From Angiostrongylus vasorum (Eukaryota; Nematoda; Chromadorea; Rhabditida; Metastrongylidae), in assembly GCA_018806985.1 (NCBI GenBank), contig JADANN010000032.1, forward strand, positions 1,571,501 to 1,635,500: a stretch of 64,000 nucleotides of DNA, written 5' to 3'. This document shows, piece after piece, positions 60,001-63,759 of the stretch; positions within the stretch are counted from its first letter, which is position 1, and each line of letters starts with the position of its first letter. The notes below the pieces were generated by a model. That model was not told where the DNA came from. It ran no database searches and saw only the letters and a list, made by a program, of their open reading frames with translations. The translations under genes and the position numbers were made by a program.

Positions 60001-62509
60001 CGTTTCCATCAGGTATTCCAGCCAAGAGTAAACCAATGCCAGGATCCACCGCCGTCCTGGTATCAAACAAGTCGCATGGTGCCAAATTTCCTTCTGATCC
60101 ACAAGGGCTGCGACTGCCTGTGGTGGTGACGACCTGACGCAGATTTTGGCCAGGCTATCCTCGGGACTCCAGGGAACCACAATGGCTAATCCAGCAAGTC
60201 TCCGAAGAACGGGAATTATGTTGGGGCCTGCACAACCAGTGAAGACGAACTATTCAAGTATGCAAGTATACAACTATAAAAAATCTCAATATTCGTTGAG
60301 ACGTATTGCTTTGCTTAGTGAACTGCTTCTCGAAACAAATGTCGCGAGCCAAAGGGCTACTGTCAGTAGGCATTAATGTTGCGGATCTCCTATTATGAAT
60401 ATATTCTAGTAAATTTTCAAGAAATGAATAAGTGCCATAACTAAGCCGTGTTCACTAATGCTAGCTCGATATGAAGTGAGAAGAAATACATTAATGGTCG
60501 TATCACTTTTTTATTTTCGTTCTTGTTTCGTTTTTTTTTAAATTTTACATTACACCATTACATTGTGTGATTTTCAGATGTTGACTAAGGAGATCAACTC
60601 ACTTCAGACAGCACTAGAGTTCTAAAAGTAGCGAAATGAAAGAACTGCGTCAGAAATATCAGCAGGTTTGTTAGTATTTCTTAGTTTATCAGTTTTTATT
60701 TACTTCTTTCTGTAGTTATTTGTTAGCGCCGCTCTTCTGTTTCTTCAGTTTCTTTTGATTGGTTTGGTATTTCTGCAGTAGACTTTGTCATCTTCGTGAC
60801 TGGCTTATTTTCAAGAAGTCGGAAAAAATTTATCTATGGATAGCTTAGGGATATGGGTAACGCTAGAAGTTTAAGTGAATAATGGCGGCCTCATTCAGTG
60901 ACCAAAGTGTTAACTTCTGCTGCGAATTCGAAAAAATTTCAGGTTGCATTACGTGTGGAGGAAATCCCGGTGAAAGAGCTTGAGATTACAAAGCTCAAGC
61001 ATAAAGTGATAGAACTGAAGCAGGCTCTTGATCAGAAGCTCACCTACGAAAAGAAAGTTATAATTTCGTTTTTTTTTATCAATCAAATATTTTTTCTCGG
61101 ACGTTTTTTTTACGGTCACCAGTGACCCAGTATCTATTTTTGACAACTTTTTTTAAATTTTCAAAACAAAATGTTTAAAGTTTTTTCAAGACAGGTGGGG
61201 CTTCCAATCCATGTACAGGGGGTTTACATCGGGATCACTTAGTCAGCTTTAACCTATAAGTCTGTCTTTACTTTTGCCTGAATCGAAATGATCGATCGAG
61301 CGCTGACTCTGAAACAACTTCAATCGTCGATGATCTATCTTTATTGGTAATATTGATCCGGTTTTCATAGAAGAACTGTAGTTGTCGAAGATCGGATCGT
61401 CGCCGATCCACGACAAGATGAATATCTCATGTGGCGGGAACGAACCCAGCCGTCAAAGTTCACGCTTGAAAAAAGGTCGATGAGTGCGAGATCTCGGTGT
61501 CAGATAGATCCCTTAGGTGACATATCAAGAAATTCCTTAGCTGTTCCACGAATTGTGTCGAAGCTGTCGGTCCCACAGGGAAATCACTTCTAAGCAACCG
61601 TTTCTGATGCCTTACTGATTGGATAAGCATGAAAATCACGACTAGAATCTGTTTCTAATGACGTTTTCATCAGAAGAGTTAGTGGAAAGTTTGGTTCTTT
61701 TGTGAACTGTACTGTCATAGCGTTATTCTGTTTTTCTTTTCTTGTAGAGTTCTGGGCTGAAGCTAAAGCTTAGGGAAACATCAATAAAAAATGAGAAGAA
61801 AAAATATAAAGAATGAAATGGAAAAAGTTAGAAAATGGTTTAGAGAAAAATGGCTTTCACTGATTTTTAGATTGTTGGTGCATCAGAACGAAGAGTTGAA
61901 GCGGCAGCAGTTAGCGATTGAAGAGGAACGAGAAAGTATGCAGAGGAATTTCGATGTGATGATCTATCGATACGGTAACGGAGAAGAGCTGGAGGCGTCA
62001 TCGAGACCAAAACCGTAAGGAATTTGCGATTGCTATTACTGTTATTGTTGTTGTTATTATGTTGTTGCTATTATTATTGTCGTTTTCCTGAGGGCTGGTG
62101 TGGTGCAGTGCTCTGAGGGCGCCCCGCGACACACACAGGGAATCGATCCCCGCGCCCGTGGCTCGCCAAGCTTTCCATTTTTCCGGGCTCGGCAAATTGG
62201 TACCAGACTTGTCTGGGAAGATAGCAGCACTAGCTCGACACATCGATAGGCCACCGCAAATCATTGTAAGGGCCAGATTTGCACCCAGTCACCGCCAAAC
62301 GATGCTTAATGAAATCGAATACATGGTGCATCCCTCAGGGGATTGATCAAAGCCAAGAGCTTTGTCCTTTATCCTTTATCCTTTACTCCTTTTCGTTCGG
62401 AAAAAAAAGAAGTACATTGAATTTTACAGTGGAAAAGTGCAATTCCGTTCCCGATCGAGCAATTCGGATCGCTCACAATCAAATGCTCGTCTGTCACAAG
62501 CATCAATTT
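13583..62509 (+). CDS. CAP-Gly / coiled-coil microtubule-binding protein (CLIP-170/CLIP-190-like), 24 exons recognised, partial
   Basis: Spliced gene chained from 24 exons: 13583-13656, 15372-15444, 16041-16139, 16404-16525, 21444-21635, 21852-21960, 22324-22602, 23950-24032, 32372-32452, 34234-34317, 34860-34934, 35829-35934, 45803-45940, 49133-49249, 51124-51189, 51616-51747, 52224-52325, 53574-53629, 58218-58313, 59677-59793, 60578-60665, 60943-61056, 61887-62014 and 62430-62509. Seen: compatible phases at nearly every junction, AG acceptors and GT donors, a CAP-Gly domain, an acidic Ser-rich linker, a basic and proline-rich stretch, then heptad-like coiled coil. Family knowledge: CAP-Gly domains bind EEY/F tails of tubulin and EB proteins, and the coiled coil dimerises the protein. 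Inference: a cytoplasmic microtubule plus-end protein, about 870 codons so far. The true start and end were not found. Exon 60578-60665 has a frameshift and the junction into 61887 is uncertain. A dynactin p150-like protein is the main alternative. Confidence 0.8.
13711..13982 (+). repeat. SINE-A, with a perfect B box
   Basis: A box TAGCGCAGTAG and B box GGTTCGATCCC, directly downstream of the 13583-13656 exon; tail CTCTATCCTTTATCCTT. Confidence 0.88.
13990..14108 (-). repeat. Repeat-C internal-deletion derivative
   Basis: Both ends are recognisable (ACTTCGATACTTGGGTGGCC and ACCATGAGGCTGTAGGCCGT) with most of the middle missing. Confidence 0.55.
14755..14950 (-). mobile_element. PLE-2 terminus
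   Basis: Minus strand carries CTGAGGA, A, GAGGAAGACGTC, GAAAC, GTT. The adjacent minus-strand ORF ends in a stretch ([15 protein letters not shown]) related to that at 12.1 kb, with its stop inside the terminal motif. Confidence 0.65.
15030..15290 (-). repeat. SINE-A, diverged
   Basis: Tail block CATTCGACTTCATTAAGCAT present; head degraded. It lies just upstream of the first CAP-Gly exon and abuts the PLE-2 copy. Confidence 0.75.
15372..15444 (+). CDS. Exon: start of CAP-Gly domain
   Basis: TTTTTTCAG acceptor and GTTAGT donor (phase 1). The translation ends [16 protein letters not shown], matching the first strand of CAP-Gly domains (G-x-x-V-x-V-x-G-x-x-x-G). It joins in frame to the exon at 16041. 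Confidence 0.85.
16041..16139 (+). CDS. Exon: CAP-Gly core
   Basis: Encodes [13 protein letters not shown], then [19 protein letters not shown], the unmistakable CAP-Gly core. The usual GKNDG tubulin-tail-binding motif reads GKHNG here. Acceptor AATTTAG, donor GTATTT, phase 1 at both ends. Confidence 0.93.
16404..16525 (+). CDS. Exon: end of CAP-Gly domain and start of linker
   Basis: Encodes [20 protein letters not shown], the last strands of a CAP-Gly domain (YF-C-x-x-x-x-G-I/L-F), followed by an acidic segment (ELDEIDD). The IFAPIYRV end resembles CLIP-type CAP-Gly domains more than dynactin. Donor GTATGT, ends in phase 0. Confidence 0.92.
16793..16900. repeat. (CT)n and (TA)n microsatellites
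   Basis: About 36 bp of CT, then about 65 bp of TA-rich dinucleotide, leading into the ATAC array. Confidence 0.97.
16898..18270. repeat. (ATAC)n microsatellite, about 1.37 kb
   Basis: About 340 nearly pure tetranucleotide units with few interruptions (16951, 17515, 18066, 18117). Open frames of 440-606 codons over it are artefacts of the repeat. It lies in the intron after the CAP-Gly exon. Confidence 0.99.
18271..18660 (+). repeat. Repeat-C, full length
   Basis: Starts CCCAACGGTTAACCGCCTCA and ends with tandem AAGTATC units. No ORF or tRNA-like head was recognised. It is flanked on both sides by ATAC-type microsatellite. Confidence 0.85.
18655..18775. repeat. Degenerate ATAC/ACAC microsatellite
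   Basis: ATACATAC, ACACAC and CTACCTAC runs on the far side of repeat-C, probably the other end of the same array. Confidence 0.8.
19000..19515. repeat. SINE-D inverted pair (hairpin)
   Basis: Left copy about 19000-19160 and its inverse about 19290-19450. The right arm reads as tRNA-like GCATGGTGTGGTGGTGAGCG and then GCGTTCGTTCCCCACC. Arms are about 155 bp around a 130-bp loop. Confidence 0.8.
19696..19984 (+). repeat. SINE-A, diverged subfamily
   Basis: Head GTATTTAGCGCAGTGATTAG, B box TTGGTTCGAC, tail GCTTTGTCCTTTATC. Confidence 0.75.
20612..21132 (-). pseudogene. Coding-like minus-strand segment, unidentified
   Basis: Two adjacent open frames of 98 and 69 codons, offset by a frameshift at about 20825 ([19 protein letters not shown], then [18 protein letters not shown]). 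Composition suggests decayed coding sequence, perhaps of a transposon. No motif recognised. Confidence 0.25.
21444..21635 (+). CDS. Exon: Ser/Lys linker
   Basis: CAACAG acceptor and GTATGC donor; 64 codons, phase 0 at both ends. It contains [18 protein letters not shown], like the basic Ser/Pro linker after CLIP CAP-Gly domains. It follows a 4.9-kb intron that holds the microsatellite. Confidence 0.7.
21852..21960 (+). CDS. Exon: acidic linker
   Basis: TTTACAG acceptor and GTATGT donor, phase 0 to 1. Encodes a charged segment beginning [18 protein letters not shown], with no stop in the required frame. GC content and codon order are unlike the flanking intron. Confidence 0.85.
22120..22200. 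repeat. Two SINE heads in inverted, head-to-head arrangement
   Basis: CGCATACAGCGCACTGGTTA runs forward and GGTGTCACTAATCACTGCGC is an inverted A box; only the tRNA-like heads are kept, giving an imperfect palindrome. Confidence 0.55.
22324..22602 (+). CDS. Exon: Asp/Gly-rich linker
   Basis: TTTCAG acceptor and GTGCGT donor, phase 1 at both ends, 279 nt, the longest exon here. It encodes a run of Asp and Gly (codons about 22384-22455, largely GAC/GGC), then a Ser/Thr-rich segment. The run is probably an expanded imperfect trinucleotide repeat kept in frame. Splice junctions on both sides give compatible phases. Confidence 0.8.
23530..23725 (+). mobile_element. Degraded PLE-2-like terminus
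   Basis: Ends with GGCTCTAAAGAAGACGAAGA, then CGATGGAACGTTAGCC, a mutated PLE-2 end. An inverted 20-bp match (ATCATATTGGATGGTGGCA against 23400-23418) links it to the preceding sequence. Confidence 0.4.
23950..24032 (+). CDS. Exon: Ser/Arg/Glu linker
   Basis: TTTGCAG acceptor. The phase-1 frame reads [20 protein letters not shown], then SRLEHEE; the frame beginning at the second base is closed. The donor GTCACG is poor, so the 3' edge is the least certain part. Confidence 0.7.
24240..24345 (-). mobile_element. PLE-1 terminal fragment
   Basis: Contains CCCAGGATCGACTTTCTATT and CATTGGAATATGAATGCGTC, identical to parts of the element ends at 31.26 and 63.54 kb in inverse orientation. The hammerhead part is absent. 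Confidence 0.75.
24350..25510. other. Intron sequence, nothing recognised
   Basis: T-rich intron between the exons at 23950 and 32372. Short frames around 24600-24900 are low complexity. Confidence 0.5.
25512..25880 (+). repeat. Repeat-C
   Basis: GTGTCGGGCTGCGATG near the start, GGGGCCCGCACAACCAGTGA near the end, final CAGGTATCTAAATATCC. Confidence 0.85.
27634..27920 (+). repeat. SINE-A, full length
   Basis: GGTGCGCGTGTGACGCAGTG head, GAGGATAACAGCACTGACTC core, and CTTTATCCTTTATC tail. Confidence 0.88.
28255..28480 (-). CDS. Candidate exon of a nested minus-strand gene, unidentified
   Basis: Minus strand: acceptor GCTTTCTAG, about 70 open codons including [18 protein letters not shown] and [18 protein letters not shown], then a possible donor GTAAAC. 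Hydrophilic, Lys/Asn-rich; no family recognised and no partner exon placed. Confidence 0.25.
28480..28725 (+). repeat. tRNA-derived SINE, SINE-B-like variant
   Basis: A box TTAGCACATTGGTTAGAG, B box ATTGGTTCGACTCCG, and TAAATTGGTATCAGACTTGT; the 3' half differs from both main families. Confidence 0.6.
29745..29850 (+). mobile_element. Degraded Penelope-like terminus
   Basis: Reads GGCTCTTGAGAAGGCGAAAT, then CCCCCAAAAGTTAGCTGATA, recognisable only by comparison with the better PLE ends. Confidence 0.4.
29870..30030 (-). repeat. SINE-D fragment, degraded
   Basis: Shares TGCCATCAGCAG, GAATAGGCAGTAAGAGTTAA and order with other copies; low similarity. Confidence 0.35.
30125..30420 (-). pseudogene. 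Coding-like minus-strand segment, unidentified
   Basis: Two frames: [20 protein letters not shown] (about 30310-30395), then, in another frame after TTTTTTCTAG, a 56-codon segment ending [16 protein letters not shown] (about 30122-30290). Only about 22 bp separates them, too short for an intron, so a frameshift or pseudogene is more likely. Confidence 0.3.
30430..30880. repeat. Dispersed duplicate, copy 1
   Basis: Shares ATATAAAAAACACCGAAATA with ATATAAAAATGCAGAAATA at 38.24 kb, and several further ordered blocks up to the GAGC-rich right end. The minus strand looks like decayed coding sequence. Confidence 0.5.
30930..31190 (-). repeat. SINE-A, strongly diverged
   Basis: Recognised by ATGTGCTATGCATTTGACTC, ACTAATTTGCCAAGTCCG and the inverted head; one of the oldest copies here. 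Confidence 0.55.
31255..31440 (-). mobile_element. PLE-1 terminus with hammerhead-like motif
   Basis: Reverse-strand copy of the PLE-1 end. The motif at 31387-31424 reads on the minus strand CTGAAGA, A, GGC-GATACT-GCC, GAAAC, GUC. It sits in the long intron before the exon at 32372. Confidence 0.8.
32372..32452 (+). CDS. Exon: basic Ser-rich region
   Basis: TTTCAG acceptor, GTAATC donor, 27 codons, phase 0. Encodes [20 protein letters not shown], then VKRRRDQ. It is strongly basic, as in the microtubule-binding linkers of CLIPs. It follows an 8.3-kb repeat-filled intron. Confidence 0.85.
33570..33695 (-). repeat. Repeat-C fragment, diverged
   Basis: Aligns with the right end of minus-strand copies: GGTGACCCTGCTGG to GAGACCCTGCCGGG, and AACACCTTCCAGTAGCGGTG to AACACCTCCCAGCCACGATG, ending near GTAAACAATCGGAAGG. 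Confidence 0.6.
34234..34317 (+). CDS. Exon: basic charged region
   Basis: TTTCAG acceptor, GTGGGG donor, 28 codons, phase 0. Encodes [20 protein letters not shown], then RSRRMEKE. Confidence 0.85.
34860..34934 (+). CDS. Exon: polyproline segment
   Basis: ATTCAG acceptor and GTTTGT donor, 25 codons, phase 0. Encodes [18 protein letters not shown], then LLMEQIK. The proline cluster suggests SH3 or EVH1 binding (inference). Confidence 0.85.
35332..35608 (+). repeat. SINE-A, full length
   Basis: GCGTGTGGCGCAGTGATCGA head; well-preserved copy upstream of the exon at 35829. Confidence 0.9.
35829..35934 (+). CDS. Exon: basic/proline-rich segment
   Basis: Acceptor ATTCAAG (AAG rather than CAG), donor GTAATC, phase 0 to 1. 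Encodes [17 protein letters not shown], then [19 protein letters not shown]. Confidence 0.82.
36176..36532 (-). repeat. SINE-B
   Basis: Inverted copy, with TTCACGTCTACTGTGCGGAC at the left and CATGCTCGTGATGACGGACA at the right. Confidence 0.82.
36560..37295. repeat. SINE-D tandem plus inverted array
   Basis: Two direct copies (36560-36870, 36880-37113) followed by an inverted copy (37116-37285). The last two form a nearly perfect hairpin with arms of about 165 bp and a loop of a few bases. Confidence 0.85.
37970..38560. repeat. Dispersed duplicate, copy 2, with an open minus-strand frame
   Basis: Homologous in order and orientation to 30430-30880. The minus strand keeps an 87-codon frame (38274-38537) containing [19 protein letters not shown] and [20 protein letters not shown], which I cannot assign to a family. 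Confidence 0.5.
39588..39797 (-). repeat. SINE-A with internal deletion
   Basis: Tail block joins directly to CCAGTGCTGCTATCCTCCCA; about 70 bp of the middle is missing. Confidence 0.8.
39800..41330. other. Intron sequence, nothing recognised
   Basis: AT-rich. A good acceptor at about 40249 precedes a short open stretch, but no phase-compatible donor links it to neighbouring exons. Confidence 0.5.
41333..41690 (-). repeat. Repeat-C
   Basis: Inverted copy: TACTTGGATGCTTGGATGGC at the left and GATGAGGCGGTAAACCGTTG at the right. Confidence 0.85.
41778..41960 (-). mobile_element. PLE-2 terminus
   Basis: Minus strand carries A, GAC-GAAGAC-GTC, GAAAC, GTT, AGCCG. The CTGA core has decayed to ATGACGT. 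A GAGGTTGTTATACAA tail precedes it on the plus strand. Confidence 0.65.
42400..43200 (-). mobile_element. Second, partial copy of the mariner-like remnant
   Basis: Parallels 56.69-57.33 kb: GAAACTGGTTTTTCGCAA to GAAGCTGGTTTTCAGCAA, TTAGAATCTAAATTTCAA to TTAGAATTGAAATTTTCA, and TTGAATTTGAAAGCGGTTGT to TTGAAGTTGAAAGCGGCTGT. It is interrupted by repeat-C at 42873-43040. Confidence 0.5.
42873..43040 (+). repeat. Repeat-C, 3' part, nested in a mariner-like remnant
   Basis: GAGTGCCTGTGGTTACAACG through CAAGTATCCAAGTAAGTAAG. It splits a sequence that is continuous at 56.69-57.33 kb. Confidence 0.75.
43600..43790 (-). repeat. SINE-A remnant
   Basis: AGCTGGTACTAATTTGTCGA and GCGTGTACTGCATGGCATGC are recognisable; the rest is decayed. 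A similar remnant may lie at 3960-4030. Confidence 0.4.
45335..45650. repeat. SINE-D-like degenerate inverted pair
   Basis: ATTGATGCTGAGCTATGAAC at the left and GTTCTGAGTTTGTTCATATT at the right, with similar but decayed interiors. Confidence 0.45.
45803..45940 (+). CDS. Exon: proline-rich segment
   Basis: Acceptor TTTTTCTAG, donor GTAGAT, phase 1 at both ends. Encodes [20 protein letters not shown], then [14 protein letters not shown] and a PPPPK cluster, continuing the style of the exons at 34860 and 35829 after a 9.9-kb intron. The acceptor at 45751 would be out of phase (immediate stop). Confidence 0.85.
45945..47495. other. Intron sequence with one unexplained open frame
   Basis: A 136-codon plus-strand frame (46490-46900) has a non-ATG start, no motif and no splice support. 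The rest is AT-rich. Confidence 0.4.
47497..47910 (+). repeat. SINE-B, composite
   Basis: GGGCGGGTAGCGCTGTGTTA head, then a second tRNA-like head at about 47690 (GGAGCGCAGTGGTTAGTGAT), and the family 3' end GCGATCCGCACAGCAG. Looks like one copy inserted in another. Confidence 0.65.
49133..49249 (+). CDS. Exon: Ser/Pro-rich segment
   Basis: TTCTCAG acceptor, GTGAGC donor, phase 1 at both ends. Encodes [18 protein letters not shown], then [20 protein letters not shown]. Several S/T-P sites could be phosphorylation sites (inference). Confidence 0.85.
49438..49716 (-). repeat. SINE-A, full length
   Basis: Intact tail block, GACAAGCCTGGTACCAATTT core and inverted A box ACCACTGCGCCACA. Lies shortly after the exon at 49133. 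Confidence 0.88.
50335..50550 (-). repeat. SINE-D
   Basis: CACTGCCTATTACACTTTTT, then TTGCAAAACTCCTGACCACA and ACCACCACACCATGCGGGTC. Confidence 0.75.
50560..50800 (-). CDS. Candidate exon of a nested minus-strand gene, unidentified
   Basis: Minus strand open frame with [18 protein letters not shown] and [19 protein letters not shown]; a possible donor GTGTCA follows. The basic run is loosely reminiscent of DNA-binding basic regions, but no domain can be claimed. Confidence 0.25.
51124..51189 (+). CDS. Exon: Lys-rich segment before coiled coil
   Basis: CTTCCAG acceptor, GTAAGT donor, phase 1 at both ends. Encodes [18 protein letters not shown], then ETEA. Confidence 0.85.
51616..51747 (+). 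CDS. Exon: coiled coil, first segment
   Basis: TTCCTCAG acceptor, GTAGGC donor, phase 1 at both ends. Encodes [19 protein letters not shown], then a segment ending [12 protein letters not shown] with heptad-spaced Leu and Ala. Confidence 0.9.
52224..52325 (+). CDS. Exon: coiled coil
   Basis: TTGCAG acceptor, GTAATC donor, phase 1 at both ends. Encodes [19 protein letters not shown], then [21 protein letters not shown] copy begins about 40 bp inside the following intron. Confidence 0.92.
52368..52650 (+). repeat. SINE-A, full length
   Basis: GGGTGCGTGTGGCGCAGTGG, then GGAGGCGCC; one of the best-preserved heads, about 40 bp after the donor at 52326, in the same orientation as the host gene. 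Confidence 0.9.
52975..53240. other. GC-rich patch in intron
   Basis: CGTCAGGAGGCGTGACGGTG and CCCCCCGCCCATGGCCCCGC stand out from the surrounding 35-40 percent GC sequence; no ORF or known repeat was recognised. Confidence 0.4.
53574..53629 (+). CDS. Exon: coiled coil
   Basis: GTTACAG acceptor, GTGAGC donor, phase 1 to 0. Encodes [19 protein letters not shown]. Confidence 0.88.
53902..54300 (-). repeat. Repeat-C
   Basis: TACTTGGATTCTTGGATATT at the left and AATGAGGCGGTAAACCGTTG at the right. Oriented as the 54975 copy, about 700 bp away. Confidence 0.85.
54975..55368 (-). repeat. Repeat-C
   Basis: TTTGGATACTTGGACGGCCC at the left and GATGAGGCGGAAAACCGTTG at the right. Confidence 0.85.
55370..56690. 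other. Intron sequence, nothing recognised
   Basis: Sequence between a repeat-C copy and the mariner remnant. A minus-strand frame at 55722-55940 contains FVFEMKAS but has no recognisable domain. Confidence 0.45.
56690..57895 (-). mobile_element. Degenerate mariner-like DNA transposon
   Basis: Minus strand read in shifting frames gives [19 protein letters not shown] and then [16 protein letters not shown], matching the second helix-turn-helix and linker of mariner transposases. Further on, at about 57205-57245, it gives [16 protein letters not shown], the HDNARPHV catalytic block. Many stops and frameshifts make it dead. A length of about 1.2 kb fits the family. Terminal inverted repeats were not identified. 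Confidence 0.7.
58218..58313 (+). CDS. Exon: coiled coil
   Basis: ATTTTCAG acceptor, GTGTGG donor, 32 codons, phase 0. Encodes [20 protein letters not shown], then [12 protein letters not shown]. Confidence 0.92.
58940..59180 (-). repeat. SINE-A, diverged
   Basis: GGCAAGTGTGGTACCAACTT core and inverted head ATCAATGCGCTATTCGCAC. Confidence 0.7.
59677..59793 (+). CDS. Exon: coiled coil
   Basis: TTGTAG acceptor, GTCAGA donor, 39 codons, phase 0. Encodes [20 protein letters not shown], then [19 protein letters not shown]. Confidence 0.9.
59888..60265 (+). repeat. Repeat-C
   Basis: CTAACGGTTTATCGCCCCAT at the left, CAACCAGTGAAGACGAACTA and AAGTATGCAAGTATAC at the right. In the intron after the exon at 59677. 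Confidence 0.85.
60578..60665 (+). CDS. Exon: coiled coil with a one-base insertion (frameshift)
   Basis: TTTTCAG acceptor and GTTTGT donor. The entry frame reads [15 protein letters not shown] and then stops. From 60621 another frame reads [15 protein letters not shown] up to the donor. The exon is 88 nt; removing one T at 60620-60621 gives 87 nt, phase 0 at both ends and continuous coiled coil. This is either a sequencing or assembly error, or a disabling mutation. Confidence 0.85.
60943..61056 (+). CDS. Exon: coiled coil
   Basis: AATTTCAG acceptor; weak GTTATA donor. 38 codons in phase 0: [20 protein letters not shown], then [18 protein letters not shown]. Only this frame is open. Confidence 0.88.
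61887..62014 (+). CDS. Exon: end of coiled coil
   Basis: Encodes [19 protein letters not shown], then a short non-helical segment, with donor GTAAGG in phase 2. The phase-compatible acceptor is CATCAG at 61881-61886. The stronger acceptor TTTTTAG at 61865-61870 would start the exon at 61871 but needs a preceding phase-2 exon that I cannot find. Confidence 0.75.
62091..62392 (+). repeat. SINE-A with expanded 3' tail
   Basis: Head GGCTGGTGTGGTGCAGTG, full core, tail CTTTGTCC then ATCCTTT units. Lies in the intron after the exon at 62014. Confidence 0.9.
62430..62509 (+). CDS. Exon: Ser/Arg-rich segment, gene continues beyond
   Basis: TTTTACAG acceptor and GTAAGT donor. Phase 2 entry gives [19 protein letters not shown], then ARLSQASI, ending in phase 1. 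This shows that the stop seen just after 62014 lies in an intron. No later exon was found before 64000. Confidence 0.85.
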
Positions 62510-63159
62510 GTAAGTGAAAATAGAAACGTCAATATATCATAGTGTTTTGGCTGTTCTTTTCAGAAATTTATTGCATTTTATAATCATCACTATGCATATT
62601 ATGAAAACACTACCCGATTTCCCTTTAGAATACTTTTATCCCTTTTATGCCTTACTAGGGACGTATTTTGTCTGGCCCTTGCCGTGTGAGTAGCGTTTTT
62701 TTACTTCACAGTCTGAAGTATGTATGAAGTATGAAGTGAGCCATTAAAACCAAACAGTGTGGCAGATTTTACTTACGTTTAGTTAAGAACTCTTTAAGTT
62801 TCAATACATTTTGTCTATTTAATCGTGAAACTTTTGGGGATAATGGGGATATTCTAGCCAGTTAGGATGTTGCCCATAGTTTTCTTATAACTAATATTTG
62901 CTTCAAAATATTCCTAGCAATAGGTTATCTTAAAGAAACAAGTGTGGTTGGTTGTTTTGCCTAGTTATTTTAAAAAGTAACATAAATATTACTAAGTATA
63001 AAAGGTGCAGCTGTCTTAAAACTTAGAATGAAATTGGAATCGAATGAGTGACGAGACTTAATTAATGTTAGTAGTTAGTGTCTGGAGTTGAGTTCCACTC
63101 GCGAGCTGCGAAAATAACGACCACCTTCAAAAACTAACATGTCTTAGCTCAAATTGAAC

Positions 63160-63480
63160 TTTGCGTCATGAGCACGTTCATGGTTCGATCCCGCACCAGA
63201 CTGACTAAACCTCTCAATCACTGTGCTGGCGAGAAATTGGTACCAGTCTTGTGTGGGAATAGTCCACTCCCTGTAATCCAAGAAATGCTCTAATGCGGTT
63301 ATCTCTGGACTGCAAAGATAATCAACTGAGCAAGCATTCAACAACATTCATAAGGATGACGACAATCGTCAACCAGTAGCCGAAACCGAACTCGAGAAGT
63401 TCGAAGATCTTCATGGATGGTGGATGAGAGAAAACGAGTGGAAAGGCAAGAAATGCCGAGGTCCGATGCCTATGATGTCC
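63160..63480 (+). repeat. SINE-B, 5'-truncated
   Basis: TCATGAGCACGTTCATGGTT, B box GGTTCGATCCCG, and GAAATTGGTACCAGTCTTGT; ends near 63480. Confidence 0.7.
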
Positions 63481-63534
63481 AGTTGTTTGAAGTTAAAAAA
63501 TTGTGAAAGTTTAGAAATCAAATGGAACTGTTCT

Positions 63535-63715
63535 CAGGATCGACTTTCTATTAACCTCGGCATTAAAATGTGAATGCGTCGTTTTCTTGTTCAGCAATCT
63601 CGAGGTTGTTATACAGCATACATTTACTTCCATAGAAAAACACAGTACAATACAACAGTAGTTGACGTTTCGGCAGTATCGCCTTCATCAGATCCTGGAA
63701 AGCTGATATACAATT
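63535..63715 (-). mobile_element. PLE-1 terminus with canonical CTGATGA core
   Basis: Minus-strand copy. The core at 63661-63698 reads CTGATGA, A, GGC-GATACT-GCC, GAAAC, GUC, the best hammerhead match in the window. It is paired head-to-head with the plus-strand copy that follows. Confidence 0.85.
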
Positions 63716-63759
63716 TACTAGGTGAGTTTTTTCGAGAAGCTGTTGATCATGTGATTACC

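Noticed and set aside
62014..62020. TAA stop directly after the exon at 61887 as the end of the gene
   Set aside because: The TAA overlaps a GTAAGG donor, and a phase-2 exon with good signals follows at 62430.
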